Shown here one piece after another: positions 1-13,450 of a stretch of DNA of 64,000 nt. The stretch is from Antitrichia curtipendula (Eukaryota; Streptophyta; Bryopsida; Hypnales; Leucodontaceae). A program made the position numbers and the translations under genes. The stretch's first letter is position 1, and the number at the start of each line of letters is the position of its first letter. The stretch spans positions 30,566,001 to 30,630,000 of the forward strand of contig OX579635.1 of NCBI GenBank assembly GCA_951230915.1, written 5' to 3'. The notes beneath the pieces are model-generated. The model made no database searches. It saw only the letters and a list, made by a program, of their open reading frames with translations, and was not told where the DNA came from.

Positions 1-271
1 TGTGACCTTGTGAAGTGCAGCTGCCCAATTTTTGCACGGCCAAAAACAATTTTTTTTGTCACTTCAAAATTCAAGTGTTAATATCCTGCAATCTACAAGG
101 TGTGAATTTCTCAAAAAAATTCTACATCTTTTCAAACTAGAGTACTGCAAGATCTTGTAGCTGCAAGTGTCTAAAAATGATTTCTTTTCTAAAATTTAAT
201 ACTTGTACTAGAAATGGCAGTTTCAAAGCATTTTTGGAAGAAAAAAAACATAGTCAAAAAGCCTGTAGGGA
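1..271 (+). mobile_element. 3' end of a TTAA-type short element (subfamily Y), cut by window edge
   Basis: This stretch is similar in the same orientation to the last part of the element at 20044-20949: shared blocks include cttgtgaagtg, a ctgcaatc motif and aaatggcagttt. It ends in gcctgtaggga followed by TTAG (272-275). The complement of that end, tccctacaggc, is the same as the start of the element at 40101, so this is a terminus and not a random break. No coding capacity is seen. The 5' part lies outside the window. Confidence 0.6.
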
Positions 272-275
272 TTAG

Positions 276-1408
276 CTTTGAAGTACTTTATTCATCATTT
301 AGAATACAAACATTAAAGCATTTTCAAAAAATTGTTCCTTCAATATTTGTACTCTTTGCTTTGTGGAAAGATGTACCTTGAGATTGTAAGCTAAAATATA
401 TTTGTAAAAAGAAGTTTTTAAGATCAATATTGTGGTATTTATAAATGTAGAGAACTATATGCAAACGAGACATGTTTGCATTCATTTGCTATTTAGAGTT
501 TGCCATGTCAATATTGAATGGAGAGTTTCTAATGATTTTAATTCATCGTCAATACATAGAGAGGCGACTTTTTTTGGTCACTGAGGCAATAAAAATAATA
601 CGTATTAAATTTGTTAATTAAATAGGTAGGCCACAACATCCTAATTTTTGAATGGTTTGGTTGAATTGGACACTTCTTATTGAATTTCAATGTCTTACAT
701 TGCATGATGATAAAGAAATTACTACCAATCATTAGATGAGATGTATTTTATTTTGGAAAGAATGATTTACTCTTTAATATCAAATTTGCCTAACTTACAA
801 ACAAAATATTTTTTTTCCTATCCTTTACTATCAAGTCAATTTCCTCCTAGATCAATTTTCAAGTATTTATATTGTAAGTTTAAAATAAAAAAATAAAAAT
901 GTGATAAGATTTCAAATATTGTGTAATTAAAGGCCTCCATTGTGGTTAGAATGCTTTGAATTTGGGATTAATTTAATAGCAAGGATAATGATGTGGCACA
1001 TAAAAAACAAATAAATGTATGAATTCATAAATGCATTAAAAAAATATCTTCAATAAATAAATAAGACAGAATTTTTTTTAAATAACTAGAATTAGAACTT
1101 AGCATTCTAAATTTAAACTAAAGTTACTCTTGACAATTGATAATATTCAATTTACAATAAAATCTAGAAAAAATCAACAAATTAGATTTTAAAGTTGTCA
1201 ATAAATATAAGTTAGTGCAATGGTAGATTCAAGCTCATAGATGTAATCTATGAATTATAGTTTACAACCTTCATTTAAAATCTTCATTTTATTATTATTC
1301 TTAGTGGCCATTGAAAATACGTCTTTATTTTTTTTTAAATTAAATAACCCATAGCATTTAAAAGATTAAGATTGAAGATCTAAGCTTCAAGTTAATTATA
1401 TTACTATA

Positions 1409-1469
<61 letters not shown>

Positions 1470-3165
1470 CCATAAGAACTAATCGACATTCACAGCTATC
1501 TTCGTTCTTGCCATTCTTATTTGTAATGTTGAAAAGTGACTTGTGAAAATGAAGGCATCAAGATTGTCTTTTTAATAAAATTTAATTATAGATTGTTAAG
1601 TGCTCAAGTGGTCTTTCTACCTTACTAAATAGTAGCATAAGATTTTTGTCAAGTGCGTCAATAGTGAATGTATATATAGTGATTGTGCATCAATATCTTC
1701 TAGGTGCATTTATTACTCCATTATTTCTATCACATGCTTGTGTAATTTGTGTACTCATTCAACCTTTAAGGAAAAAAGCTCCTTTCAAGGTACAGTAGTT
1801 GTCCACTTCCATTCTAATGCACAAGATGATGTTTCCTATGTTTGTATTTTTAGGTGTACTTAGCCCTACATTGAATTCATACATAGTGACCATGCATCAA
1901 TATTTTGTAGGTTCAATTATTACTCCATCACTTCTATCACGTGCTTGTATAATTTGTGTACTTATTCAACCTTTAAAGAGGAAGTCTCCTTTCAAGGTAT
2001 AATAGGTGTCCACTTCCATTTTGATTCATGAGATGATATCTCTTATCTATGTATTTTTTGGTGTACTTAGGCTAGCAGTGAATGTATACATAGTGACCAT
2101 GCATTAATATCTTATAGGTTCAATTATCATTCCATCACTTCTATAAACGCACTTGTACAATTTGTATACTTGTTCAACCTTCAAAGAGAAAGTTTATTTT
2201 CAAGGTACAATAGCTGTCCACTTCCATTCTGACTCATTAGAAGATATTTCGTACCTACGTATTTTTAGGTTTGTCCACTTCTATTTTGACTCATGAGATG
2301 ATATTTCCTACTTGTGTGTTTTTAGGTGTTCTTAGGCCTACAACTATAGTGACTAGTCTTTGGGAATGGAGGGCCCCCTCTACTATAAGATATGAACAAT
2401 CTTTACATTATTGTCACTTCCATTCTAACTCATGAAATGATATTTCCTACTTCTTTATTTTTAAATGTACGTAGCCTATAGCCATGGTGATTGGATTTTG
2501 GAAAAGTCCAGGGCCCTCTTCAACTATAAGATAGGGACAATCCTTACATTATTGCCACTTCCATTCTAACTCATGAGATGATGTTTCATACGTGTGTATT
2601 TTTAGGTGTACGTAGGCCTGCAACCATGCTGACTTGGCTTCAAAAAAGGCCAGGGTCCTCCTCAATCACAAGATAGGGACAATCTTTACATTGTTGAACC
2701 TAAAGAGGCACATAAAAAACACTTATGTAGAATGGGTGCTTTTCTTTTTCCTGCAAGTCATGTACAATTTTGTACACATATTTCATCAATTATGTGGACT
2801 AGACACATACTTGACTTATATTATCTTTTCTTTGGATACTGATTTTACAAAGTCATAATATTTTAAAATTAGATAATAAAAATTTATCCTATCTATCTTT
2901 ATAAGTGATTTATTCTATTATTTTTATTTATTAATAGGATAAATTATTGTAGATATCATTGTTCATCTCAATGAAAAATATAATTTGATAGTTCAATACT
3001 ATTCCAATTTGTTCTATTAGTGAGGAAGGGGGAAGGGTAAACATCATTTAGAATATGAGTGTCACTAGTCACAACAAGATTTTATTTTTTGAGGAAATGT
3101 GTGTAATAATATTTCAATCTCCATTAATTCAAAACAATAATACTTTTGTAAATTAGAGTCACACA
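276..3165 (-). repeat. Inverted copy of repeat family A
   Basis: Read on the minus strand, this block follows the same order as the direct copies at 17570-21720. 3165-2860 matches the part with aataggataaattattg and the tagtgacac motifs. 2700-1790 matches the ~143-bp and ~190-bp sub-units (the cattctgactcatgag and aggtgtacttaggcct blocks). 1390-500 matches 20960-21720. The paralogous position of the insertion at 20044-20949 is an uninterrupted TTAA here (1365-1368). No open reading frame above 75 codons exists, and those present are not conserved between copies. Divergence is high, so this is an old copy. Confidence 0.7.
1404..1467. repeat. (TA)n microsatellite
   Basis: About 30 near-perfect TA dinucleotides with one interruption (tatgta). 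It lies inside the inverted family A copy and is absent from the direct copies at the matching place, so it expanded locally. Confidence 0.9.
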
Positions 3166-4380
3166 CTAAGGCATGAGCACCCAAAAATGCATCACTGACT
3201 TCAAACTACCATTATCAGTTTGGATACATCTCCAAAATCAATATGCACCTATTAGGAAGAAACAATTTTTAGAACACCTATCAAAAAGAACTTGCATCTT
3301 TTATAATTTTTGCATGTGATATCCAAATGTAGTGATCTTTGTTGTGTTAGAACCTCTTTTCACTTGTCTACAAAAAAATGTGAAAAACGCCAATCTAATA
3401 ATATTAAATAGGCTCAATAGCAAAAAAGGCAGTTTTAGGAGGAACTTTGTTGACTTGAGAATGTAACAAATGCAATAGTGAGTATTTTATTTCTTGTGCC
3501 AATGAGTAGAAAATTCCTATTGATGGAAGTTGTTTTCAATTTCAATTTTGTTATATTAGAAGAATTTCACAAATTTGGCATTTGGGAGGGCATGCGGTCT
3601 AAAATGTAAATCTATATTGTTCCTAATTTTTGGAGTGGCTTTGTTTAAATGAATGTCACAATTTGGGACACCCAAATTGCATCAATTTAATGCAAGTTTA
3701 AATGCAAATAGTTTCAATGTTAAACGGGGTAGAACATTTGATTTGGGATTGTATTAAGAAATGATGATTTTGTGAATTGAGAGTTTTTTACCGTATGTTG
3801 GGGTTAGATTCATTAGACCCTATATGAAATCATTTCTTTGAGGATTGAATATCCTTTATTAACTCAATTTATAGTTTTTGAGATTTCATTTCATAAGATT
3901 TGAAGTATTTCATGACCTTTAGCAAGGTCCTCACAGAAGTAATTACTTTTCAGACACAATAAGTTGCAAAAAGTTACACACCGTAATTGTGGAATAGTCA
4001 CATGGCGCATGATAATGTGAAAAGTGATGTTTTTATTATTTATGTCATGACTTATGTCATTTAGTTCAATTTGTAAATATTTGATATGCCCATGAATTAT
4101 TTGAGGAAAACATGCTGAACTTATTTGGAAGTTTCATCACAGGTGCAAACCAGAACTATAATGGTGCTGTAAATCGTAGTTATGCACTGAATTTCTGCAC
4201 ACAATACTACTTATGTAAACGCAGTCCTACCTTTTCATCTCTGTATTGCAAATTCTTTTTTGTTTCTGTTCATTGTTTGGTTCCTTTGAAAATCCATAGT
4301 TTTCTCACCCGGTACCAGCTAAGAGAATCTAGCACACGCTTTCAATTTTCAATCACCGTTCAACAATAACAAGAACCAAC
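3166..4380. other. AT-rich intergenic stretch with nothing recognised
   Basis: No conserved open reading frame, no repeat shared with the rest of the window and no RNA-gene motif were seen. The one longer frame (4112-4369) has no recognisable composition or motif. GC content rises from about 4380 onward, where the transcribed region of the next gene probably begins. Confidence 0.5.
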
Positions 4381-5563
4381 CATCTTCAGATGGTTGTTCA
4401 AACGATTTTAGATGTAATTACCTTAGTGGACTCTCAGACTACCATCAAATACTGGTACTTGCAATCAGAGCACAAATTGTGTGAGCCGACTACCGTAATT
4501 CTGCCCAAGAAACGACAATGAGGCATAGCATCCATCCAAAGAAAACAACGCCATTCCCTTTCTTCGCCATGCAACAACTGTGACATGGCATATATCATTG
4601 AGAGCATGAATCCACCACTCGCAACACGTTTCAATCACCACTAAAAGCAGAACGAGTTGTAAAACGAAACAGAGATGCAATTGATCCACACCAAACATAA
4701 AACTGACAGGACCTGAAGGTGAAAGGAGAGGGTCAAGGGATAAGATAGACAGGAGAGTAGCAGCTGGAGGGAGATTGATACAAGAAGTGGCAACAGCCGC
4801 ACACTGATGGATTCATCCAGGACGATGTTCTTGAGGAGCATGTTTGTACACGCCTACATTCAAGTGATATCAGAAACGAGGCAGAAGCCTCAGTCGCCAC
4901 AGGGCTGCTGCCTGAGAGAGACTGAGCGAGACTGGACCTACGCTGCCATCAGATCCCTACACTGTCTAATTCGCCTACTCAACTACAGATACAGATAATA
5001 AAAACGGCCCTGAAGGCTCTAACTGACAGATACCGTATTAACAAATTGTTCTGTCAGCGCATGCATGCACAAGGGCCACACAACCGAGCGCCCCCCAGAG
5101 TGATGAAGAAGAAGAGCGAACGCTGATATTCAAGGTGCCAACCCCACGCACAGTTGGAAGGAAGGCAACGCACTCACCTCATATTCTAACCCACCAGACC
5201 TCGTTTATGTCCTAAATCAATGACTGTCAATCCTCATGCCCAACCGCCTTTCAGCTGTGCTCCATCTGCGGGGAAAAGCCCCAGCGCGTACTCAATCCGA
5301 GACCTAATGGCCTGCCCTCTTTCCAGCTTGAGAAGAAGGCCTGAATATCCATCATTCAGGGCAAGGAGAGTTCATTAGAGTCTACCCCACTCGCTATCGC
5401 TCTGGTGAAGTCGTCGTCGTCGTCGTTCTCGTTCACACAGTTTGCCAGGCAGTCACGAGACTCCAGCCGTGAGTGAGTGAAGGTGCCCTAGTCCCAGGGT
5501 CCAGGTTGACTGTACACAAATAACAATACTCGTTGTGTGCCACGTGTATATTGATTGATCCCA
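4381..5563 (-). other. Probable 3' UTR and downstream region of the SUO-like gene
   Basis: This 1.2 kb is clearly richer in GC than the intergenic DNA to its left and directly follows the stop codon at 5564-5566 on the minus strand. It contains a short (GTC)n run near 5411-5428. No second gene is visible on either strand. I could not fix a polyadenylation site, so the 3' boundary is open. Plant genes of this family have shorter 3' UTRs, so part of this may be flanking DNA. Confidence 0.45.
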
Positions 5564-8500
5564 TTACCGCCAGGCAGACTGCTGCTTGTATAATCCCACC
5601 CCAGAGTGAAGGTTCCACCCTCCCTCTGGCTCCTTCCGCTTGGCAACTGGTCCTGGGAGCCCTGGATTGTTCGCTACTTGGGCCAGCGTGGCGCTCAAGT
5701 CCGTGAAATTTGCCGGCGCTCCGGGGTGCAGCGGCGGCAACCTCCCGTGCATGACATCGTCTCTCGTGCTATCTCCCTCGCCAGCGTCGGGACCCGAGTT
5801 GAGGTCCAAGCTCGGCCGGCTCCACCCATGCTCAGCTCCCACGTGGTGCACGGCAGGACCCATCTCTAACAAAAACGGCGCTTGGTTACCCATCGTCCCC
5901 GGAGTCACCACGGGCTGAGAATTCGACATCGATGCAAACGGAGGCAAATTAGGCATGTCGCCAAACATGGGTGTCGACGTCGATGGGAAAGGGTTTGCCG
6001 ACGAAAGGAACCCGGACGAGTGTCCGAACATTGAATATGGGGGTACATAATGCCCTCCAAAGTTTATCCGCTCTGATCCAGGGTACTGTACCGCTGCTGG
6101 AGGCATGGGCCCGGAACCGCCGGTCGCAAACATATCGCCATTGACACTACCTCCAGCTGGGACTGGGGCTGGGGGAGGCCCCGCGCCAGCACTGGCATTG
6201 AGAAACGAGTGAGCAGCGGCAACTGGAAACCCAGAGTCCAAAGGCCTGCCGGAAAGAAAGGGATGCAGAGCACCACCGGGGTTACTGTTGCTGGGACCAG
6301 AGAACCACGGCGCTGACAGGCTCATTGTTTCCCCTCCCATCCTCAGACCAGTCAGTGCCATTGCTGAGCCTGGCCCAACTGGATTGGCCGCTGGAGTTGG
6401 CTTTCTCGACATAAAAGGATGCACGGCAGGTTCCTCGCCTCCACCCTCCTCCAACGATGGACCATTGTTTAGATCGAAATCCATTGTCCTTCTCTTTGGG
6501 GGTTGTGGTGGAGGCTGGGGTTGCAGTTGTGTTGTGCTGTTATTGCTCCGCGCTGATGATCCTAGTCCTTCAACGGCTCCCCGCAAGTCCACAGATAAGG
6601 GCATACAAGTCTCCTCGCTGTCGTCCATCCGATTCAAGTCCAAATCCAAGGTAGGACGCACATTACCTGGAGGGGCTTGCCCTTGACTGCTTCGCACTGG
6701 CCCGCTGCCACCGTTGGAAAGAGGGTACGCTGAACTAGAACTCTCCGGTTTCAGAAATGCCACACATGAACTTTCTTGCTTCACGAAAGTCACACCAGAC
6801 ACCAAGCTTGATGGGACAGAATTGCTGTGCAATGACATCCCCAACACTGAACCCTGAGAAGATAAAGTGGTGTTCGAAACTCCATTGTCATGGGTGACCC
6901 TTTCATCCGCCACATTCAAATCGAATTCTAGAAGAGGTCTGGCCCGCTTCTGCGCAGTTGCGGCCATAGCCAAGTTTGCATCTGAAGCCATACTTTCCCC
7001 GTTGGAATTCAGTCGCTCGGGTGTACGACGCGGCTCCGCCGGGCGGAAGGCACTGGTCGCTGCTGAACCCTTCCACCCAAGGTCTCCTTTGATTCTCAAC
7101 GGACTTGCAGGAGGAATGAATGCTCCTTTGGTAGCAGCAAGGACTGCAATAGGGGCAGCCACTCCGCTTGCTGAGGCTCCTGAAGCTATAGGATGAACAA
7201 AAATAGAAGTCACTGAAACAGGAGGGGGAGCAGCAGCATCATCCTGAGGAGTCTCTTCAGCAAATCCTTCGTTCAAATCAAAAACAGGGCGCTCGGGCAC
7301 CACATTCACTGCTACAGCAGCTTCACCAGGGTCAGACTTATCTATCACTTGTTGTGATGTATTTGGTTTCACCCCACCTGAATCCTGAGGGCTAGCTGAT
7401 TCCTGCCCTCTAGGTGAAGAAACAGAAACCGTGACACCCTTCTGCCCAACGTTTAATGCATCATTGTCGTGACCCTCAAGTGGAAGAGATCCCGTAGCAG
7501 TCCCGGCAGCGTTACCCTGTTTCTGGTCTGTATCCTCTTTGGTGTCATCGATGTTCATTCGCCCAGGTCTCTCGGAGTAGCGCTGATCCTGATCACCAGT
7601 TTTGACATTTTTTGCATTATCAAGAACCACAGAAGGTACTCTGTCCCTACCAGCAGTATCAGCAGCGCTTGCATCTCTCCTCTCAGTAACAGAAGAAATA
7701 CCCAATGGTCTGGTGTCATGCGCATCTCTTTCTGACAATGAGCTAGATACAGGTTTTCCATATTTCTCCATCTGCTCTACCTCATCTGCAGCTTGTCTTG
7801 CAACTTCCAGAACATCTTCCTCAGGGAACCCAGAAACGAGGTCAGCAATCCGATTTGCATCAGAATCACCTCTTCTCCCAAACAACTGGCCCGCTTCTTG
7901 ACCTCTCTTTCTCCCTGATCTCTCATCTAGCATTATTGAATCAGCAGAGGGAACTCCAAAGGAAGACCTGTAGTCTCCCAATCCAACACCAATGCCATTG
8001 CAGAGTTCGATAGCAGACTTGGTCACTTTAGAGTGAGTGCGTGACAACCCCCTTTCTCCAGGACTACCCATTCTTGTACCGAACTTGCTACTGAGGTGAC
8101 CTTCAAAACCAATAGGCTTACCCTCCAAGCCATTTCTATCTTTGACCTTCAGCTCTTTTAAATAAGGATGCTCCCCAGTCAACTTGCCGTTGACATCGTC
8201 CATTCGCACTCCTTCATTTGAATCTCCTTCGGCAAATTTTACAGCATTGCGTGTGTTCGCACGCACTTCCCCATTAACTGGATCTCTACGCAAATTATGC
8301 TTTTCAACATGCTTCTCACCTCCAGCACCCTGCTCCGGTGTAACAACAACGATCTGTTCCTTTCGATCGCTCTTGCCATCTCCTGGACAAGCACTTTGAC
8401 GATCAGGGAAGCTTTGCGACACTCCTGTATCTTCAGGTTTTGTTCTCTGAACAGAGACATCAACCACCATGTCTACGGGGCCTGCATTGGAGCCTTTGTC

Positions 8501-11500
8501 AACATTGTGCAAATATTCTCCACCAGACTCTTCAGCCGCAGCTGCAACGGTAGCTAATAAGCCCATCGCTCCTTCAGCTGTGTCCATGGAAGCCCGTCGG
8601 GACAGCTTCTCTGTTCCGTTATCAACTCGAACAGATACCTGGGCTGAAGAATTCAAGTTCTCCGCGACTTCACCTTGCTGCGACCTATCAAAGGTAGAGG
8701 AAGTTTGACGATCCAGAGCACTGGGGGAAGAGCTTCGGCTAACATGACCATCACCAGTCCCTCCACTTGCCCGAACAGGACTTCTCGAAGGATTTGGTAT
8801 TCTCACAATAAGGCGCTGCTGAGAACCTCCAGAGTCCACATCACCCTTCTCAGTACCCCCAGCTAGACTACCACCCTTCTCAGTCGCCAAATTCTTGTTC
8901 CAGACAGCAGATTTGTCGGACCCAACCTCCTTCAAAGCTCCTGAAGAATTTACAGCAGGTTGCCCAGAGCTTGGCAGTCCTGAAATTCCAGCAGCAGCTT
9001 TGCCGGAAATCCCAACCCCATTCTTCACCTCATCTTTCCACGGCAGAGTAGCACTCTTCTCAATTACACCACTAGCCAAAGAGTGCCCATTACTAGGCGA
9101 ATGGCTCGAGCAACTGCTCTTCTCATCTTTCGCCTGGTCTGCATGCACGTCAGAACCAAAATTCCCTGCAGAAACCTTCGAGCTGATATCTTTGGCGGCG
9201 GGTAGGACAGGAGAACCAGTTTTTCCCGGTCCTTCTGTGGGTTTTGCAGGAGCATCTCCGCTTGGTGGCCCATTCTGAACCCCCTTCGTAGTGCCTGCAG
9301 TGCCTCCAGAACTTTTCACGCATGTATCCAGAGGGACCCCTGAATCCTTGACTGACAAAGAGTGCACCGGCTCAGATGGCTTGTATGACCATGAGATTAC
9401 ATTTCCCCCACCCGGCTTTACTTCACCAGACAGCTTCATTTCTATATCCACACGCTTCTTCCAGACATCTACCAACTTTCTAGCCTTCTTCTGGATCTCC
9501 AGATTTTTATGACTTCGTAAGTGATTCACTGATTTACCAACAACACATGCCTTCAATGCTTTCAAATCTACCGGAAGCCTGTCCAGAGCTCGAAGAAGGC
9601 CTAGCAGCAGTTCCTCGACACCCTTGTCTCCTTCCCTGGGACTACCGGCATCTCCTGCCTTGCCTTTGTGAGCTTCCTGTAGCCATTCGTCAAGTAGCCG
9701 CAAACCTCCTAAATGTAAGAAATAGTTGAGACACTCTTCTTTCTCTGTTGCAGCGATTACATTAGCTAGCTTGGTGCGACGAGAGGTGATATCGACCACC
9801 TTCTTGCTACTATCATTCTGGTCTTGCTGCATTAACTGAACTAAACTATCTACACCGGTCACATCTACAAGACCGCCATCCTTATCCAGGTTGCTAATAA
9901 TCTCTTCAGGCTTCATGCTGCGCTCACGCTTCAAGGGACTGGCCTCTGCATCCTCAAGTTTCACATTCCGTTCCCGTTTAGAGGGGTCCAAATTCTGGTC
10001 AGATCGATCCCTCTTCTTACATTTTCCTGCTGCGGAATAAGAACCATTTTGCACAGATTCGCTGGCCCCTTTCAACTGCTGGAAAGTCGTCGATCCTGAT
10101 AAAATTCTTGGAGAAGGGCCCCCTGTCTGTGTAGCTGCCTGCATCTCCAGCTTTGTCCTATCCAAGAGTTCATCTACCTCCTCCTGGTGCTCCTGAGGGT
10201 GACATGAAGTACCTAGGGGTGTGAGATAAACATCGCAACTTCCAGAGAGTAGACAGAGAGCTGCATCAAGGGGTAGCCCATAAAAAGCTACAATGGTAAA
10301 TTCTTATTCCTCGACCCCTCTGAGAAACGAGAATGTGGGGCCAGACAATGCAGAACGCTTGTGCACATAGCGGAATCCCAACAACCAGACTGATCGACAG
10401 GCAGCTGACTCAATAAGTGGTCAATCAAACAATGTAAATCACTCAGTGCCAGACACCTACGGTCCTCAAGGCGACAAGACGTAATAAACATTATCATTTC
10501 CATTTATATGCAAATGAAAAAAAAGATCAGTCTGCCAGTAGTCCCTCGCCTGATGTAGAGGCATAGTTCTCAGCAACCCTAATTTACAATTACAGATCTA
10601 ACTAGTAAAACTGATCACCTTACAAAGTAAATGTATTACTCACATTGGTATAATCTCGGTCCGAAAGCCACCATAAACACTTTTTCGCAGTATCGTAGAC
10701 TCGCCGGCAAACAAATGAAGAAACTCCCTCAGGTAGCTCGACGCCTTTCCGTAGAAATGCGACTTTGCATGGATGCAATAACGTCGCTACTGAAATAACA
10801 TCCCTATGGAACGAGTAAAATATCTCGTTTGGGGCTGCCTCAAGCAGCGAGCCTTTTGCTAGATTTACGTCTGTAGGTCGATACAACCAATTGACAGTCA
10901 ATTTTACTTGGTCGGCTGTCTCAAGAGTCACCTTGCGTAAAATGCCAATGAATGGGGGTGCATCCCCTGCCTGAAAAAGGGCACAATCTCCAACGTTGAG
11001 AGCTCGACCTCCCTGCGATATCCAGAAAACGAATAAAAAATACGTTAAAACTCTCACCTACCACTGATAGCAGATATCTATCTGCATAATCACGTACAGA
11101 CCGGAGCATAACCTGTATGACAGCTATATTTAAGTTCGAAGGTCATCTCAGAAAAAGACGCCTATAATATTAATTAATGCCTAGTGGAACAGTACGACTG
11201 ACAGCGACAGGGGCGTACATCCTCAAAACTCCAGTTCCCAAGTATCGAAGCTTTAAACCGTTCACAATTATCTCAACTGCACATGAAATAAATGGAGTGT
11301 GCCAGGAGAAAAGCACCAACATCAACGTACACCTACAACAGACAGTTCTCTTGAAAAATATGTATTGCAAAAGCTACGAACAAAATGTTACTCAACAGTC
11401 ACTACAAATCTAGGACCATAAGACTTGCGGTAGACGTATACCACGCCACTTGCAACCGGTACAAGGGGAGAAGATTCACGAAAATTAACAATTGACCCAG

Positions 11501-12492
11501 AAAACCACACTTATTTCCGTCTTGTGAGGATCATCAAACAAATAACGGAGCCCTCAACAAAAACGTCCGCTCAAATATACAAAAAGGACCGGACATGCGC
11601 AGCATGCTAGATATAGAGTTATGCCAGTTTGATGAACCCGCCACCAAAACATGGAGGAGATGGTGTTGCTTGTCTCAAAACCAACGCAAACTAACTGTAA
11701 GCTTCTATCGCAAGCGAAGGCACGTAAAATAAGTCTTCTCGCAAGCAGGTGAGATCATCGAATAACTGTTGGTATGATATAGACACGAAATAGAAACATC
11801 TTGAAAACGCAAATTTCCTTAAGCGACTGGCCTCCTCTGTAGCCGAAGGGAGAGGGAAAAAAAAAGTCTAAACAGGAAGAGCACGATGTGCCGTTCAAAG
11901 TTTCTTCCTAACGCACCGACAGAGAACAGCAAGGGAGAACTACTGTTCTCGATGCATCAAAAAGAAACCTGCACCCACGAAACATTCTAAACTGAACACC
12001 AGCTTTAGTAAACACGTCGTTCGTACAAAAAATAATCGAAAATGAGGCAAGGAGGACCAGATCGACTTGATACTAGCGCGAAGCCGTCAAGCAACAACTA
12101 AGAGACAAATAATCTCCCAACCAAAAGCACTGCTAACTACGGAGGGACCACGAACGAGCCACACGACCTTCTATCTCTCGCAGCACCTGCTACAAAAACT
12201 GCGGCAGTTCAACCACGACTAGGAAACAGCCTCCACCGTCCTACACGTCGACGTGAAGAACCAGACTCCAGTACTGACGGCCACCTCAAACCAAATCCCA
12301 GTTCTCCGAAACCCTCGCTCAAATACTCGCCTCAACAGTCGTAACGCCTACTAGAGCAACGGGGGTTTCCAAGTAGGCCACCTTGGTAAAGACTTTCTGG
12401 TCGACGGGGTTGCCAACAGCGGAGCGTTGTGAGGGGGGAGACCACATGTGCTGCTGCTGCTGCTGCCTCTCCTCGCTTTGCCGCTCATGCAT
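5564..12492 (-). CDS. SUO: SUO-like protein: BAH domain, TFIIS N-terminal (LW) domain, GW and DLN motifs
   Basis: Three coding exons on the minus strand: 12492-12382 (ATG at 12492-12490; an alternative in-phase donor would end it at 12352), 11012-10644 and 10192-5564 (stop 5566-5564). All junctions are phase 0 with GT/AG. The product is about 1,702 residues, close to Arabidopsis SUO (about 1,600). Exon 1 carries a Q5 run and the family signature HMWSPP. Exon 2 is a BAH domain (about residues 38-155: NVGDCALF, PPFIGILR, NWLYRPTDV, EIFYSFH, HPCKVAFL, CRRVYD, LWWL). Exon 3 starts with EHQEEVDELLDRTKLEM. It then holds a TFIIS-N helical bundle (about 270-410, including LGGLRLLDEWL and VNHLRSHKNLEIQKKARKLV), a long Ser/Gly-rich disordered region, five (F/L)DLN motifs and three GW dipeptides (DLGW, EHGW, EGGW), two of them near the C terminus. 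SUO is known in Arabidopsis for miRNA-mediated translational repression through GW motifs and is partly nuclear. That role is inferred here from homology. The listed 10165 start is a TTG inside exon 3, not the true start. Confidence 0.93.
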
Positions 12493-13450
12493 GACATTTC
12501 CTCCCCTGATCTCAAGCTCCTCGATCTCTTTAATCCCGTCCTCCTCTCCCTCTCAACCCGCGCTTCCTTCCTTAACCTCTCTCCTTCACCGCCTTCCACT
12601 CCCCCCTTCCTCTCCCCCTTCCTCTCCGCCTCTTCCAGCTTCCAAACATCAACCACAACAACCACCACAACAAAACCCGTCGCTTGACGCCCACCGCGAC
12701 CTCCGGCGTCCCAACCCACCTCACTCCCCCACCATGTCTCCCTCCCCCTACCACGCCACCACCGAGCGATTCCTCCACTCCCAGATCCGCGCCGGCACCG
12801 GGACTCCGGCGAAAGTTGCCACCATAGCCGCCTCGAACTCCCCCAACCCCTCTCCAAAAAATTCAAAATTTCCGACCACTCCACTCCACAACTAGTTTCT
12901 AACTAGAACGGACATACACGGCCAGCGCGCACCACACAAACAAAAAAAACTCCACCTAGCAGCGACGACAAAAACGAGGCCGCCCGCAAACAGACCTCCG
13001 CCATAGCCAAGGCAACACACCGCCGAGGAGATAGAAGAACAAAAAAATCACTGGGCCTAAAGGAGGGTCAAAGGGAGAACACAAGCACTTGCAATGAGGA
13101 GGGACAAACACAACGGGCCGGGCCAGGGGAGCCTGTCCACTCATCACCACCCGGCCCGATATCGACCACGGGGTCGCCCAGCCCAAGTCCCAACCCGTCC
13201 CAACCCGTCCCGACCCAACCCGACCCGGGCCGCGAGATGGGCGCCCATGGGGCAGAGAGCCCGCGGGTGTGTTTGTCAGTTTGTCAGTCAAAGCTGCACA
13301 GGCCGCAGGCTCTACGGATCTCCAACTCTACTGCACACTCTACTGCACACTCTGGAACTCTAGAACGCCTAGAACGCCCTGAAGTTCCCTAGAACCTGCC
13401 TGCGCCTGGGGCCCTGTTTTTCAAACCCCATTAATCAATTGAATGGAAAA
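12493..13450 (-). promoter_or_regulatory. 5' leader and promoter region of the SUO-like gene
   Basis: Immediately upstream of the ATG the minus strand is GA-rich over about 200 bp (plus-strand CT runs at 12530-12640), a common feature of plant 5' leaders. Farther up, 13180-13230 holds a short C-rich direct repeat (aacccgtccc and variants) and GC-rich DNA. Open frames on both strands here are low-complexity and not conserved. No TATA box could be assigned with confidence. Confidence 0.5.

Noticed and set aside
12383..12895. 170-codon plus-strand frame rich in Ser/Pro
   Set aside because: It is antisense to the GA-rich SUO leader and exon 1. Its composition reflects CT runs, and it has no family features.
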